Below are positions 1 through 8,229 of a stretch of DNA of 64,000 nucleotides, piece by piece (positions within the stretch are counted from its first letter, which is position 1; every line of letters begins with the position of its first letter). Source of the DNA: Aurantibacter sp034110465. GTDB lineage: Bacteria; Bacteroidota; Bacteroidia; Flavobacteriales; Flavobacteriaceae. The notes under the pieces are model-generated. The model was not told the origin of the DNA. It ran no database searches and saw only the letters and a list, made by a program, of their open reading frames with translations. The stretch lies in assembly GCA_034110465.1 (NCBI GenBank), contig JAWUZD010000003.1:248001-312000 (forward strand). Direction: 5' to 3'. The translations under genes and the position numbers were made by a program.

Positions 1-1420
1 TAATTATTTTTTGCTCTAAAACATATTGCACATCTACCTTACGCGGTACTGGTTTATTTTTAACCACTTCAAAAGGTTGATTTTGTGGTGCATTAGATTT
101 TTTATTGACTTCTTTTTGGTCTTCGTTAGTTATTTGCGCTAAAGTTGAAAACAAAACGCCTTCACTTACATCCATAATACGAGCACATTCCTTAACGTAG
201 ATTTCTTTTTTAATCTGATCTGGAATTTTTGCAATACTATTTACAATATCTCTAATGGTTTCAGCTTTCTTAATTGGGTCGTTTTTAGAATCCTCGAATA
301 AAATAGACGCTTTAAACTGAATAAAATCTTGAGAAGAATCTTCTAAATACTTGCGTAATTCCGCTTCTGTGTTAGCTTTTGCAAAACTATCTGGATCTTC
401 GCCTTCAGGAAACGTACAAATCTTAACGTTCATACCTTGCTCCAAAATCAAATCGATTCCTCTTAAAGAAGCTCTTAGCCCTGCAGCATCACCATCAAAA
501 AGAACGGTAATATTTTTTGTTAATCGGCTTATTAACCTAATCTGATCGCTGGTTAAAGCAGTTCCAGAACTAGAAACCGTATTGGTAATTCCGGTTTGAT
601 GAAATTGAATAACATCTGTATAACCTTCAACTATATAACAATTATCTTCTTTTGCTATAGCTTGTTTGGCGTGATAAATCCCATAAAGCACTTTACTTTT
701 ATAATAAATATCGCTTTCTGGTGAATTTAAGTATTTAGCTGCTTTTTTATCGTTAGTAAGAATTCGTCCTCCAAATCCTAAAACACGACCACTCATACTT
801 TGTATTGGAAACATAACACGACCTTTAAAACGGTCGAACTGTTTTTCTCCTTTTACAATAGTTAATCCTGTACCTTCTAAAAACTCTAGTTTGTAGCCTT
901 TTTTTAATGCAGTATCTGTAAAAGCACTCCAATCATCTAAACAATAGCCTAAATCGAATTTTTTAATAGTTTCTGGGGTAAAACCTCTTTCTTTAAAATA
1001 ACTTAAAGCTATGGCTTTCCCTGGATTTGTGTTATGCATTACTTCCTGGAAATACTTACTGGCATATTCACTAACCAAATACAAGCTTTCTTTTAAACTC
1101 TGCGCTTCTTTTTGCTCGTTAGACTGTTCGGTTTCCTCAACTTCAATATTATACTTATTAGCTAAGTATTTTATAGCTTCTGGATACGTAAAATGTTCGT
1201 GTTCCATTAAAAAAGCCACAACATTCCCTCCTTTTCCTGTACTAAAATCTTTCCAAATTTGTTTTACTGGCGACACCATAAAACTCGGGGAACGTTCGTC
1301 TGAAAAAGGACTTAAACCTTTAAAACTACTACCCGATTTTTTTAATTGCACAAAATCGCCAATAACTTCTTCTAAACGAACCGTATCGTAAACTTGGTCT
1401 ATGGTGGATTTTGAAATCAA
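1..1420 (-). CDS. dnaG: DNA primase DnaG (3' end outside window)
   Basis: This primase makes RNA primers at the replication fork. About 473 residues are visible and the helicase-binding C-terminus lies beyond base 1. The N-terminal zinc-binding module is recognisable near residues 33-66 (FKGLSPFSDERSPSF, then WKDFSTGKGGN). All four zinc ligands of the usual CPFH / CFGC pattern are replaced, giving SPFS and DFST. The TOPRIM core follows, with VEGYTDV near residue 263 and FDGDAAG near 308. I chose the TTG start at 1420 because the next in-frame stop upstream is close, no ATG lies between, and the protein then begins MISKSTID as expected for flavobacterial primases. Identity is certain; only the start codon is inferred. 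Confidence 0.95.
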   Translation of the reverse strand, partial: MISKSTIDQVYDTVRLEEVIGDFVQLKKSGSSFKGLSPFSDERSPSFMVSPVKQIWKDFSTGKGGNVVAFLMEHEHFTYPEAIKYLANKYNIEVEETEQSNEQKEAQSLKESLYLVSEYASKYFQEVMHNTNPGKAIALSYFKERGFTPETIKKFDLGYCLDDWSAFTDTALKKGYKLEFLEGTGLTIVKGEKQFDRFKGRVMFPIQSMSGRVLGFGGRILTNDKKAAKYLNSPESDIYYKSKVLYGIYHAKQAIAKEDNCYIVEGYTDVIQFHQTGITNTVSSSGTALTSDQIRLISRLTKNITVLFDGDAAGLRASLRGIDLILEQGMNVKICTFPEGEDPDSFAKANTEAELRKYLEDSSQDFIQFKASILFEDSKNDPIKKAETIRDIVNSIAKIPDQIKKEIYVKECARIMDVSEGVLFSTLAQITNEDQKEVNKKSNAPQNQPFEVVKNKPVPRKVDVQYVLEQKII

Positions 1421-1565
1421 TTTCTTTAAGTTTTTAGAATTGTAAAAGTACTATAAAACTGACTAATAAATCTGTAGATTATTAATAATCTAACTTATTA
1501 AAGTTCTCAATTATAAATTTTAACTTTTTATAAAAGAAATTGTTTTTTACCTTTACTAACTCACT

Positions 1566-3236
1566 ATGAAAAAAGCACTTACACTTCTTTTAACTCTTAT
1601 TTTATTAACCTGTTCTAAAGAAGATACTACCGAGCAAACTCAAAATACAACTTTAGAAGGTGGAATAATTTACACAGCACAAATTATTGAAGTTAATGTA
1701 GATTCTGCAACTCTAGAAACCTACCAAGGTACTTTAGGTGATACTCCTGTAGAATTAAGAAAAACTACAGAAAATTCATTAGTGTTTTTTGTTGAACCAG
1801 ATTTTGAAATTGGAGAAAAAACATTAACTATTGAAGGATTTAATAACTTTAAAGTTAATTATAATGTCCAAAAAACGGTATTAACTCAAACTGTAGCAGA
1901 AACGATTCAGCCTTATTTTGATCAAATAGCGGCAGAGAAACTTGCTTTAACACCAGAAGATAATGGTGATAAAGCTATACAACTTATTGATGGTTTCAAT
2001 AGCTTATATGCTTCAATAACCGACCAACAAAAAGAAGACATTTCTATATTCTACAAAGCAAACAAAAACTTAATAGATGCTACAATAACTGGAGATGTTA
2101 ATAAATTCAACTCAAACGTAGTCACTCAGTTTTCACGTTGTAAAGCTTCAATATATTTAACTGGTATTTTAGGTGTATTCACAACAATCTCTACAACTTT
2201 ACCTTTTACGCAAATTGCAACACCAATATTAGCGGTTAGTACGGGTATTTTACTAGCAAAAACTTACGAACACTGCAGCTCTCTTGCCACAGAAACTATT
2301 AAAAATGTATTTGTCCAAGCTGATGATCAAATTTTTAATTCTAAAATGAGTAATGCTTCAGGAATTAATTTAAGTTCTGATGTAGTTAGCAATGTTCCTT
2401 TTCAATTGCAAAATAGAACGATGCTACCAAGTGATAATGGAGATGATAACACTATAATAAATACTTATTTTTCCGCAACCTCAAGTTTCAATGAACTGGT
2501 TGTTCAAAAAATGAATTCTGCAATTAATTATTTAAACACAGAATGGTCTTTATTCTTTAACATTACACCTTATAATGAAGTATTAGTAAACGAAACTGCC
2601 ACAACAGATACAAATAACTTGACCCAAGAAGATTTCGATAATTTCTCGTTTAGTGTATCTGGACTTAATATAAATTTAGAAAGTTTAACTTTTGCAAATG
2701 GAGGTTTAAATTTAAATGTAAAAATCATTGATGAAAGCATAGTAACTAATGGAATAGAAACAGGAACTTTAAATTTCACCTACCAAGATGATTTTAATAG
2801 TTTTTCTGGCAGTTTTGATATTAATGTTTATACAGATAGTATAGTAGGAACTTGGTATATAAACTACCCGGATTGTATGCCTATTGGAGATTGTGGCACT
2901 GATATACCTATTACATTTAACTCTAATGGGACAATATCAAGTGCTTTAACAAGTTCTAGTGACATAACAGTTAACACAAACAATTATAGTTATTCAAATG
3001 ATACCATCACTATTAATTTACAATATGATGAAGAAATTAATAGTGACTGCAATGGAGAATCTTACACTGCTAACACAAGCGTTACTAATACTTTAACGTT
3101 TAACAGATTATCCGTTAATGAATTTGAAGGAAATGATAATTATTCTTCTACTGGATGGACATATACAAACTCTAGCGGAGACGACTGTGATACGTTAGCA
3201 TACTCATTTTCGGAAAATGTAACATTATCTAAGTAA
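1566..3236 (+). CDS. Large predicted lipoprotein of unknown function
   Basis: I do not recognise this 556-residue protein. It begins with a lipoprotein signal (MKKALTLLLTLILLTC, lipobox Cys at residue 16) followed by an acidic, Thr-rich linker, so it is probably anchored in a membrane. Residues about 190-235 include a hydrophobic Gly/Thr-rich stretch. From about residue 425 (SIVGTWYINYP, then TFNSNGTIS) the sequence resembles the lipocalin-like beta domains common in Bacteroidota lipoproteins, including paired Cys residues that could form disulfides. It stands alone, transcribed away from dnaG and convergent with the next gene. A hairpin terminator follows directly. The lipoprotein call is firm; the lipocalin-like label is inference. 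Confidence 0.8.
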   Translation: MKKALTLLLTLILLTCSKEDTTEQTQNTTLEGGIIYTAQIIEVNVDSATLETYQGTLGDTPVELRKTTENSLVFFVEPDFEIGEKTLTIEGFNNFKVNYNVQKTVLTQTVAETIQPYFDQIAAEKLALTPEDNGDKAIQLIDGFNSLYASITDQQKEDISIFYKANKNLIDATITGDVNKFNSNVVTQFSRCKASIYLTGILGVFTTISTTLPFTQIATPILAVSTGILLAKTYEHCSSLATETIKNVFVQADDQIFNSKMSNASGINLSSDVVSNVPFQLQNRTMLPSDNGDDNTIINTYFSATSSFNELVVQKMNSAINYLNTEWSLFFNITPYNEVLVNETATTDTNNLTQEDFDNFSFSVSGLNINLESLTFANGGLNLNVKIIDESIVTNGIETGTLNFTYQDDFNSFSGSFDINVYTDSIVGTWYINYPDCMPIGDCGTDIPITFNSNGTISSALTSSSDITVNTNNYSYSNDTITINLQYDEEINSDCNGESYTANTSVTNTLTFNRLSVNEFEGNDNYSSTGWTYTNSSGDDCDTLAYSFSENVTLSK

Positions 3237-3243
3237 ATATTTA

Positions 3244-3283
3244 AAAAAAGCCTCAAAAAATATTTTTTGAAGCTTTTTTTTTA
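3244..3283 (+). terminator. Rho-independent terminator after the lipoprotein gene
   Basis: The arms TCAAAAAA and TTTTTTGA, extended by AAAGC/GCTTT with one mismatch, form a hairpin followed by a T run. It lies between two convergent genes and is A/T-symmetric, so it may work in both directions. Confidence 0.75.
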
Positions 3284-3300
3284 ATCAACTAATCAAATTT

Positions 3301-4368
3301 TTAATCTATATCAAAACGCAAACCTAAAGATATGTTGTTTTGGTCTATTGCTTGGTTTTTAAATAAAGGGTTAACATTATATTTAGCATAAAGTGCTATA
3401 TCTCCAACACCTACATAAGCACCAACACCATAAACAAAAGGACTTGTATTATAGCTTCTACGTGTTTTTTCTTTTACGTTGTCGCCATTTTCTTTATACT
3501 TTAATTTTTGTTGCGTTTGCAAACGCACTCCACCAAAACCTCCAATTCCAAATTTAAACTTATTCCAAACCTGATACCTAACAGTTCTCTTTTTTTCAAT
3601 TTTGTTAGACGGTCCAAATTCAAAATACACTGGAAACACTAAATCTGTGGTTCTAAATTCAGATTTTTTTAATTCTACTGGAAATTGCTCTATAGTTGTA
3701 ATATTTCCATTTTGAACAAAAGCCTGATTTTCTTTTAAATTTAATTTATTCCATTGAAAAGAAAAACCATATTTAATTCGTGCAAAATTAGAATTTTTAG
3801 CTAATCGTGTTTGCCAATTCCAACCTAACTCTACAAAACCAGATCCTAAGTTTTCGTATGGTGTGCTGCTAAAAGATTGGCCTTCTATAATTGCGTTATT
3901 AAAACCTACAGCTATTAATAATTGATTACCAGTTCTAATATCATATTTAGGTGGCGTTCTTTTTCCTTTTATACCAAGTAATTCTTTTTCTCCACCACCA
4001 ATTGTAATAGCTATTCTGTTTTCAGAAATGGTGTTTTCTTCCCAATTATCGTCGCGTTCAATAATGGCCATTTGGTTATCAATTATGGCAACCTTATTTT
4101 TAATATTTAATGCACGTTTTTCTGCAGCTTCTTGTTTTAACTTATCAGCTTCTTCTTTAGTAATTACGGCAGAATCTAATTGATCGTTTATGCCTTCTAC
4201 TTCAATTTTTAAAGCTTCTTTTTCGCTCTGTTCCACTTGCTTTTTGTAAGATTCAAAACGCGCTAATTCCGCTTGTTTACCAGTTGTTTTTAAGCTATCT
4301 TGAGCATTGACTTGATTTACAATTAAGCATAGCAAAACTGCAACGATGTAATTCGTTAATTTAATCAT
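3301..4368 (-). CDS. Predicted outer-membrane beta-barrel protein with coiled-coil N-terminus
   Basis: The 355-residue protein starts with a signal peptide (cleavage probably after VNAQ, residue 23). A Lys/Glu-rich coiled-coil segment covers about residues 25-105. The rest alternates in the manner of a small porin-like barrel, with strands such as GSGFVELGWNWQ and FVYGVGAYVGVGDIALYA, and ends LGLRFDID. It is the last gene of an operon with the sigma and anti-sigma genes upstream. By analogy with such operons it could be an envelope target or sensor partner, which is inference. No specific family name is supported. Confidence 0.7.
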   Translation of the reverse strand: MIKLTNYIVAVLLCLIVNQVNAQDSLKTTGKQAELARFESYKKQVEQSEKEALKIEVEGINDQLDSAVITKEEADKLKQEAAEKRALNIKNKVAIIDNQMAIIERDDNWEENTISENRIAITIGGGEKELLGIKGKRTPPKYDIRTGNQLLIAVGFNNAIIEGQSFSSTPYENLGSGFVELGWNWQTRLAKNSNFARIKYGFSFQWNKLNLKENQAFVQNGNITTIEQFPVELKKSEFRTTDLVFPVYFEFGPSNKIEKKRTVRYQVWNKFKFGIGGFGGVRLQTQQKLKYKENGDNVKEKTRRSYNTSPFVYGVGAYVGVGDIALYAKYNVNPLFKNQAIDQNNISLGLRFDID

Positions 4369-4389
4369 AATAGGGGTTTTTAGTTTGTG

Positions 4390-5127
4390 TTATTTATTTC
4401 TATCTACAATTACAGTAGTTAATGTGGATACATTTTCTTTAATCTTAGCAAACATTTTAGTTCTAAAACTTTGCTCTACTTCTACCTCAACATCATACAA
4501 CAAAGATGCTGCATCTATGGTTTCTGTTTCTTTTGTATTAACTACTAACAAAGCTTCGGCTAATAATTTATCGGCTTCATTTATTAGTTCATTATCTTCA
4601 GTTTTGTTTTCTAATATTACGCTCGCCAAAGTGGTTTTAGCACTTGTATTATAACTATTTTTTAAAGATGACTTGCTTTCAATTACATCAAGTTTTTTAT
4701 TTTCTGCAACAGTATTTTTAATATATTTCTTATTTCTTTTAGTTGCAATTACATTTGAAAATTTAGATAATTCTTCGGCTTTAGAATTACTTGCTCGATT
4801 CTCTAATTCTGTACTTACTACTAATTCAGTCGTCTTATTTTCTTTATTTATCAAAACATCATTATTAATACCTTCCGTTTTTTCAAACTTTATAGTCTCT
4901 ATATCAACAATTGTTGGCTGTGTTTTATTTGAATTAGATAAATTAATCATAAACAAAACACCAATTATACTTGCTGCTAAACCAGACAACCAAAACCATT
5001 TTTTGTTATTTGGTTTTTCATCTTGATCTAAACGATCATTTAATTTAGACCAAGCAGATTCCGAAGGTTGCATTTCGCGACTTTCTAAAAGTGATTTTAT
5101 ATGATTATCGAATTTATTTGGTTCCAT
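4390..5127 (-). CDS. Putative anti-sigma factor, single-pass membrane protein
   Basis: The 245-residue protein has an N-terminal cytoplasmic segment (residues 1-42, with the motif PSESAWSKLNDRLDQ), one transmembrane helix (about 45-64, WLSGLAASIIGVLFMIN) and a long Lys/Glu-rich region outside. This layout, and a 14-base overlap with the ECF sigma gene upstream, are typical of Bacteroidota anti-sigma factors that hold the sigma factor at the membrane. No classical zinc-binding anti-sigma motif (HxxxCxxC) is present, so the assignment rests on position and topology. Confidence 0.7.
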   Translation of the reverse strand: MEPNKFDNHIKSLLESREMQPSESAWSKLNDRLDQDEKPNNKKWFWLSGLAASIIGVLFMINLSNSNKTQPTIVDIETIKFEKTEGINNDVLINKENKTTELVVSTELENRASNSKAEELSKFSNVIATKRNKKYIKNTVAENKKLDVIESKSSLKNSYNTSAKTTLASVILENKTEDNELINEADKLLAEALLVVNTKETETIDAASLLYDVEVEVEQSFRTKMFAKIKENVSTLTTVIVDRNK

Positions 5128-5677
5128 TTTGATGTGTGTTTAGTGTATTAATTTTTTCTTGAAGCATTTTCTTAGCCTTAAACAATTGAGATTTACTTGT
5201 GCCTTCTTTTATATTTAGCAATTCAGCAATTTCGCTATGCTTATAACCTTCTATAGCATACATATTAAAAACAATTCTATAACCTTCTGGTAATGCATCT
5301 ATACAAGTTTGAATTTGTGCCACTTCTATGCTCGAATCAATGTCGTTATTAAATTCAGCTTCATAAAACTCAACTTCGTCAGCAAATTTAATCTGCTTTT
5401 TTTGTCTATAAAACGAGATAGATTCTCTAACCATTATACGTCTTATCCAGCCTTCAAAACTACCTTCGTTTTTGTAATCTTTTAAATATTTAAAGACTTT
5501 AAAAAAGCCATTCAGCATCACTTCTTCTGCGTGATGAATATCTGACACATAATAACGACAAACGCTAAGCATTTTAGGTGCGTACAACTCGTAAAGCAAA
5601 TGTTGTGCTTTTCTATCGCTTTTAACAGCTTTTTTAATTAGAGCCGATTCGTTTTTATGTAGTTGGATTATTTTCAC
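5114..5677 (-). CDS. ECF-type RNA polymerase sigma factor
   Basis: The 187-residue protein has sigma region 2 (about 20-90: LLYELYAPKMLSVCRYYV, then GSFEGWIRRIMVRESI) and region 4 with its helix-turn-helix (about 125-178: YKHSEIAELLNIKEGTSKSQ). Its length is normal for the family. The gene overlaps the putative anti-sigma gene by 14 bases, which suggests translational coupling. A candidate ECF-type promoter lies about 45 bases upstream, consistent with autoregulation of sigma, anti-sigma and outer-membrane protein as one envelope-stress unit. Confidence 0.93.
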   Translation of the reverse strand: MKIIQLHKNESALIKKAVKSDRKAQHLLYELYAPKMLSVCRYYVSDIHHAEEVMLNGFFKVFKYLKDYKNEGSFEGWIRRIMVRESISFYRQKKQIKFADEVEFYEAEFNNDIDSSIEVAQIQTCIDALPEGYRIVFNMYAIEGYKHSEIAELLNIKEGTSKSQLFKAKKMLQEKINTLNTHQNGTK

Positions 5678-5722
5678 TTAAAAGTTTAATTATATACTTC
5701 AATTGGTGCTTCTGTTTATAAA

Positions 5723-5749
5723 GACGAAAAAGGTTTTAAAATGGTTGCC
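5723..5749 (-). promoter_or_regulatory. Candidate autoregulated ECF-sigma promoter
   Basis: On the minus strand GGCAACC (5749-5743) is followed after 16 bases by CGTC (5726-5723) and an A/T-rich start region. An AAC-containing -35 with a CGTC -10 at 16-17 bases is the usual ECF promoter architecture. The sigma gene starts at 5677, leaving a leader of about 40 bases. The assignment is by pattern only. Confidence 0.5.
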
Positions 5750-5815
5750 TTGAGTTTAAAAAAAAATATTAAAACAAAAATAATATTTCAGAGTACTTAT
5801 AATGTAGGAAGAAAA

Positions 5816-6793
5816 CTACTTTTTACGCTCAATAACGTAATTTACCATAAGCTCTAGGCTGGCTTTGTATTCCGATTCTGGATATGTAGATAAGATCCCT
5901 AAAGCTTCTTCCTGAAAAGCTTTCATTTTATGAACTGCGTAATCTAACCCGCCATTATCTTTTACAAAAGTAATAACTTGATTAACGCGTTTTCTGTCTT
6001 TATTATGGTTTTTAATAGAATTAATTAACCATCTTTTGTCCTTTTTAGACGCGTTATTAAGAACGTAAATTAAGGGCAATGTCATTTTTTGCTCTTTAAT
6101 ATCTATTCCTGTAGGTTTACCAATGCTTTGTGTTCCGTAATCAAACAAATCATCTTTAATCTGAAAAGCCATCCCAATAAGCTCTCCAAACTTACGCATA
6201 GTTTCTACTTCAGTAGATTCTGGCTTTACAGATGCTGCGCCTAAACTGCAACAAGCCGCAATTAAAGTAGCTGTTTTTTGACGGATAATTTCGTAATAGA
6301 TGTCTTCTGTAATATCGAGTATTCTGGCTTTTTCAATTTGAAGTAATTCGCCTTCACTCATTTCTCTTACTGCGACAGAGATTATTTTTAATAAATCGAA
6401 ATCATTATTATCTATAGACAATAACAAGCCTTTAGATAAAAGAAAATCGCCAATAAGAACTGCAATTTTATTTTTCCAAAGTGCGTTTATAGAGAAAAAC
6501 CCACGACGCATATTACTATCGTCAACCACATCATCATGGACTAATGTTGCAGTATGTATTAACTCTATAACCGATGCACCGCGATAGGTGCGTTCGTTTA
6601 ACTCGCCATTATTAACCATTTTTGCGACTAAAAACACGAACATTGGTCGCATTTGCTTTCCTTTTCGGTTTACGATATAATGAGTTATGCGATTTAGTAA
6701 CGCTACCTTAGAAGACATTGCTAAACGAAACTTTTTCTCGAAAAGTTCCATCTCGTAAACAATAGGTTGTTTTATTTGTTCGGTTATTTTCAC
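5816..6793 (-). CDS. Trans-type polyprenyl diphosphate synthase
   Basis: This enzyme adds isopentenyl units to allylic diphosphates, most likely making the menaquinone side chain. The 325 residues carry the first Asp-rich motif DDVVDD (87-92) followed by MRR, the GKQMRP substrate motif near 45-50, and the second Asp-rich motif KDDLFDYG near 215-222. Length and motifs match the octaprenyl/nonaprenyl synthase group. The exact chain length cannot be read from sequence. A perfect -7 box (reverse complement of CAAAGATA, 6800-6807) ends only six bases before the ATG, so the transcript may have almost no leader. Confidence 0.93.
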   Translation of the reverse strand: MKITEQIKQPIVYEMELFEKKFRLAMSSKVALLNRITHYIVNRKGKQMRPMFVFLVAKMVNNGELNERTYRGASVIELIHTATLVHDDVVDDSNMRRGFFSINALWKNKIAVLIGDFLLSKGLLLSIDNNDFDLLKIISVAVREMSEGELLQIEKARILDITEDIYYEIIRQKTATLIAACCSLGAASVKPESTEVETMRKFGELIGMAFQIKDDLFDYGTQSIGKPTGIDIKEQKMTLPLIYVLNNASKKDKRWLINSIKNHNKDRKRVNQVITFVKDNGGLDYAVHKMKAFQEEALGILSTYPESEYKASLELMVNYVIERKK

Positions 6794-6849
6794 TTATAAC
6801 AAAGATAGTATTCTACTATAATATTAATTGATTGTTACTCTAAAAGATT

Positions 6850-7893
6850 TTAAGCTTCTTTATTAGCTAATTGCCCACAAGCAGCATCAATATCTTTTCC
6901 TCGGCTTCGTCTAATAGTAACAGTAATATTGTTAGCTTCTAAAACATCCCTATACATATCTATAGCATCAGAATGTGCTTGTTGAAACATTCCATCGTCT
7001 ATTGGGTTATACTCAATAATATTAACTTTACTTGGCGCAAACTTACAGAATTGCACTAAGGCATCTACATCTTTACGCTTGTCGTTAATGCCTTCCCAAA
7101 CAACGTATTCGTATGTAATTCTGTTTTTTGTTTTTTCGTACCAGTACACTAAAGCTTCACGCAAATCTTTTAACGGAAAGGTTTTATTAAATGGCATAAT
7201 GGTATCTCTAATCTCATCTATTGCAGAATGCAAAGACACAGCAAGCTTAAATTTAACATCATCATCCGCCATTTTTTTAATCATTTTTGGCACACCAGAA
7301 GTTGATACAACAATTCGTCTTGGCGACATACCTAATCCTTCTGGACTTGTAATTTTTTCTATAGCCTTAAGAACGTTATTATAATTCATTAGTGGTTCTC
7401 CCATTCCCATAAATACAATATTACTTAAAGGTCTGCTATGGTATAATCTACTTTCGTTGTCAATAACGACAACTTGATCATAAATTTCATCTGGATTAAG
7501 GTTACGCATTCGCTTTAAACGCGATGTTGCGCAAAACTTACAATCCAAACTACAACCAACCTGACTTGAAACACAAGCTGTAGTTCTTGTTGCGGTTGGT
7601 ATTAAAACCGATTCTACAATTAAGTTATCATGAAGTTTTATGGCATTTTTTATAGTTCCATCGCTACTACGCTGCATTTGGTCCACTTTTATGTGATTTA
7701 TCACAAAGTGAGCTTCCATCATTTGGCGTGTTTCTTTGGAAATATTTGTCATATCTTCAAAAGAATGTGCACCTCTTTGCCATAACCATTCGTAAACTTG
7801 ATTACCACGAAAGGCTTTATCTCCGTTTTTTACAAAGAAGTCACGAATTTGATCTTTGGTTAATGCACGTATGTCTTTTTTTGTATCTGCCAT
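6850..7893 (-). CDS. rlmN: Dual-specificity 23S rRNA / tRNA adenine-C2 methyltransferase RlmN
   Basis: This radical SAM enzyme methylates C2 of an adenosine in 23S rRNA and in tRNAs. The radical SAM cluster motif is C114-SLD-C118-KF-C121. C118 also belongs to the family's methyl relay, together with the C-terminal Cys in AACGQLA (about 338). GMGEPLMNY near 182 is the SAM-binding glycine motif. At 347 residues it has family length. The ATG at 7893 lies seven bases from a TATTTTTG box, again suggesting a very short leader. It is part of the minus-strand housekeeping run. Confidence 0.97.
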   Translation of the reverse strand: MADTKKDIRALTKDQIRDFFVKNGDKAFRGNQVYEWLWQRGAHSFEDMTNISKETRQMMEAHFVINHIKVDQMQRSSDGTIKNAIKLHDNLIVESVLIPTATRTTACVSSQVGCSLDCKFCATSRLKRMRNLNPDEIYDQVVVIDNESRLYHSRPLSNIVFMGMGEPLMNYNNVLKAIEKITSPEGLGMSPRRIVVSTSGVPKMIKKMADDDVKFKLAVSLHSAIDEIRDTIMPFNKTFPLKDLREALVYWYEKTKNRITYEYVVWEGINDKRKDVDALVQFCKFAPSKVNIIEYNPIDDGMFQQAHSDAIDMYRDVLEANNITVTIRRSRGKDIDAACGQLANKEA

Positions 7894-7900
7894 AGAATTG

Positions 7901-7908
7901 CAAAAATA
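7901..7908 (-). promoter_or_regulatory. Candidate -7 box of rlmN
   Basis: The minus strand reads TATTTTTG, a full match to the Bacteroidota -7 consensus TAnnTTTG. It ends seven bases upstream of the rlmN ATG. A convincing -33 TTG is not seen. Confidence 0.5.
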
Positions 7909-8049
7909 GGGAAAGGATTTTTGAATTACGATTTATGGTTTACGATTTTTTAAATTAGAACATAAGACTTTATACTCTTGTTTTGAAATAGCATAATAAA
8001 AACCCATAAACAGAACTACATTAAAGAAAAAAAGAACCGAACTAAACAT
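7909..8049. other. Non-coding part of the rlmN-queA intergenic region
   Basis: The 336-base gap between rlmN and queA (7894-8229) holds, in order, the rlmN promoter, this A/T-rich stretch in which I see no gene or clear signal, a structured repeat copy (8050-8155) and the queA terminator (8165-8195). Confidence 0.6.
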
Positions 8050-8155
8050 GCATTAGTGGTTGAAGCTTTGTTGGAGCTCTTTATTTTTTTTTGATTTATG
8101 AAAAAATAAAAGCGACTGCGGAAAACGCGACCCGAAACTTAGTGTAGGGAAATGC
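8050..8155. repeat. Structured intergenic repeat, copy 1
   Basis: Bases 8068-8124 match 11002-11058 at about 55 of 57 positions. The core pairs CTTTATTTTTT with AAAAAATAAAAG around a short loop, followed by GCGACTGCGGAAA. Outer arms GCATT (8050) and AATGC (about 8150) could close the element as a multi-branched structure. It lies between genes and contains no ORF. Its function is unknown. Confidence 0.7.
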
Positions 8156-8164
8156 CAAAAACAT

Positions 8165-8195
8165 AAAAAGCCTCAACTTTCGTTAAGGCTCTTTT
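8165..8195 (-). terminator. Terminator after queA
   Basis: On the minus strand GCCTTAAC, loop GAAA and GTTGAGGC form an eight-pair stem with one G-T pair, followed by TTTTT. It lies about 35 bases past the queA stop. Confidence 0.75.
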
Positions 8196-8229
8196 AATAT
8201 AAATTGATACTAAAATAATTCTGTTATAC

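Noticed and set aside
351..1391. Plus-strand open frames of 64 and 126 codons inside dnaG
   Set aside because: They are antisense shadows of the DnaG coding sequence, which has clear TOPRIM and N-terminal motifs.
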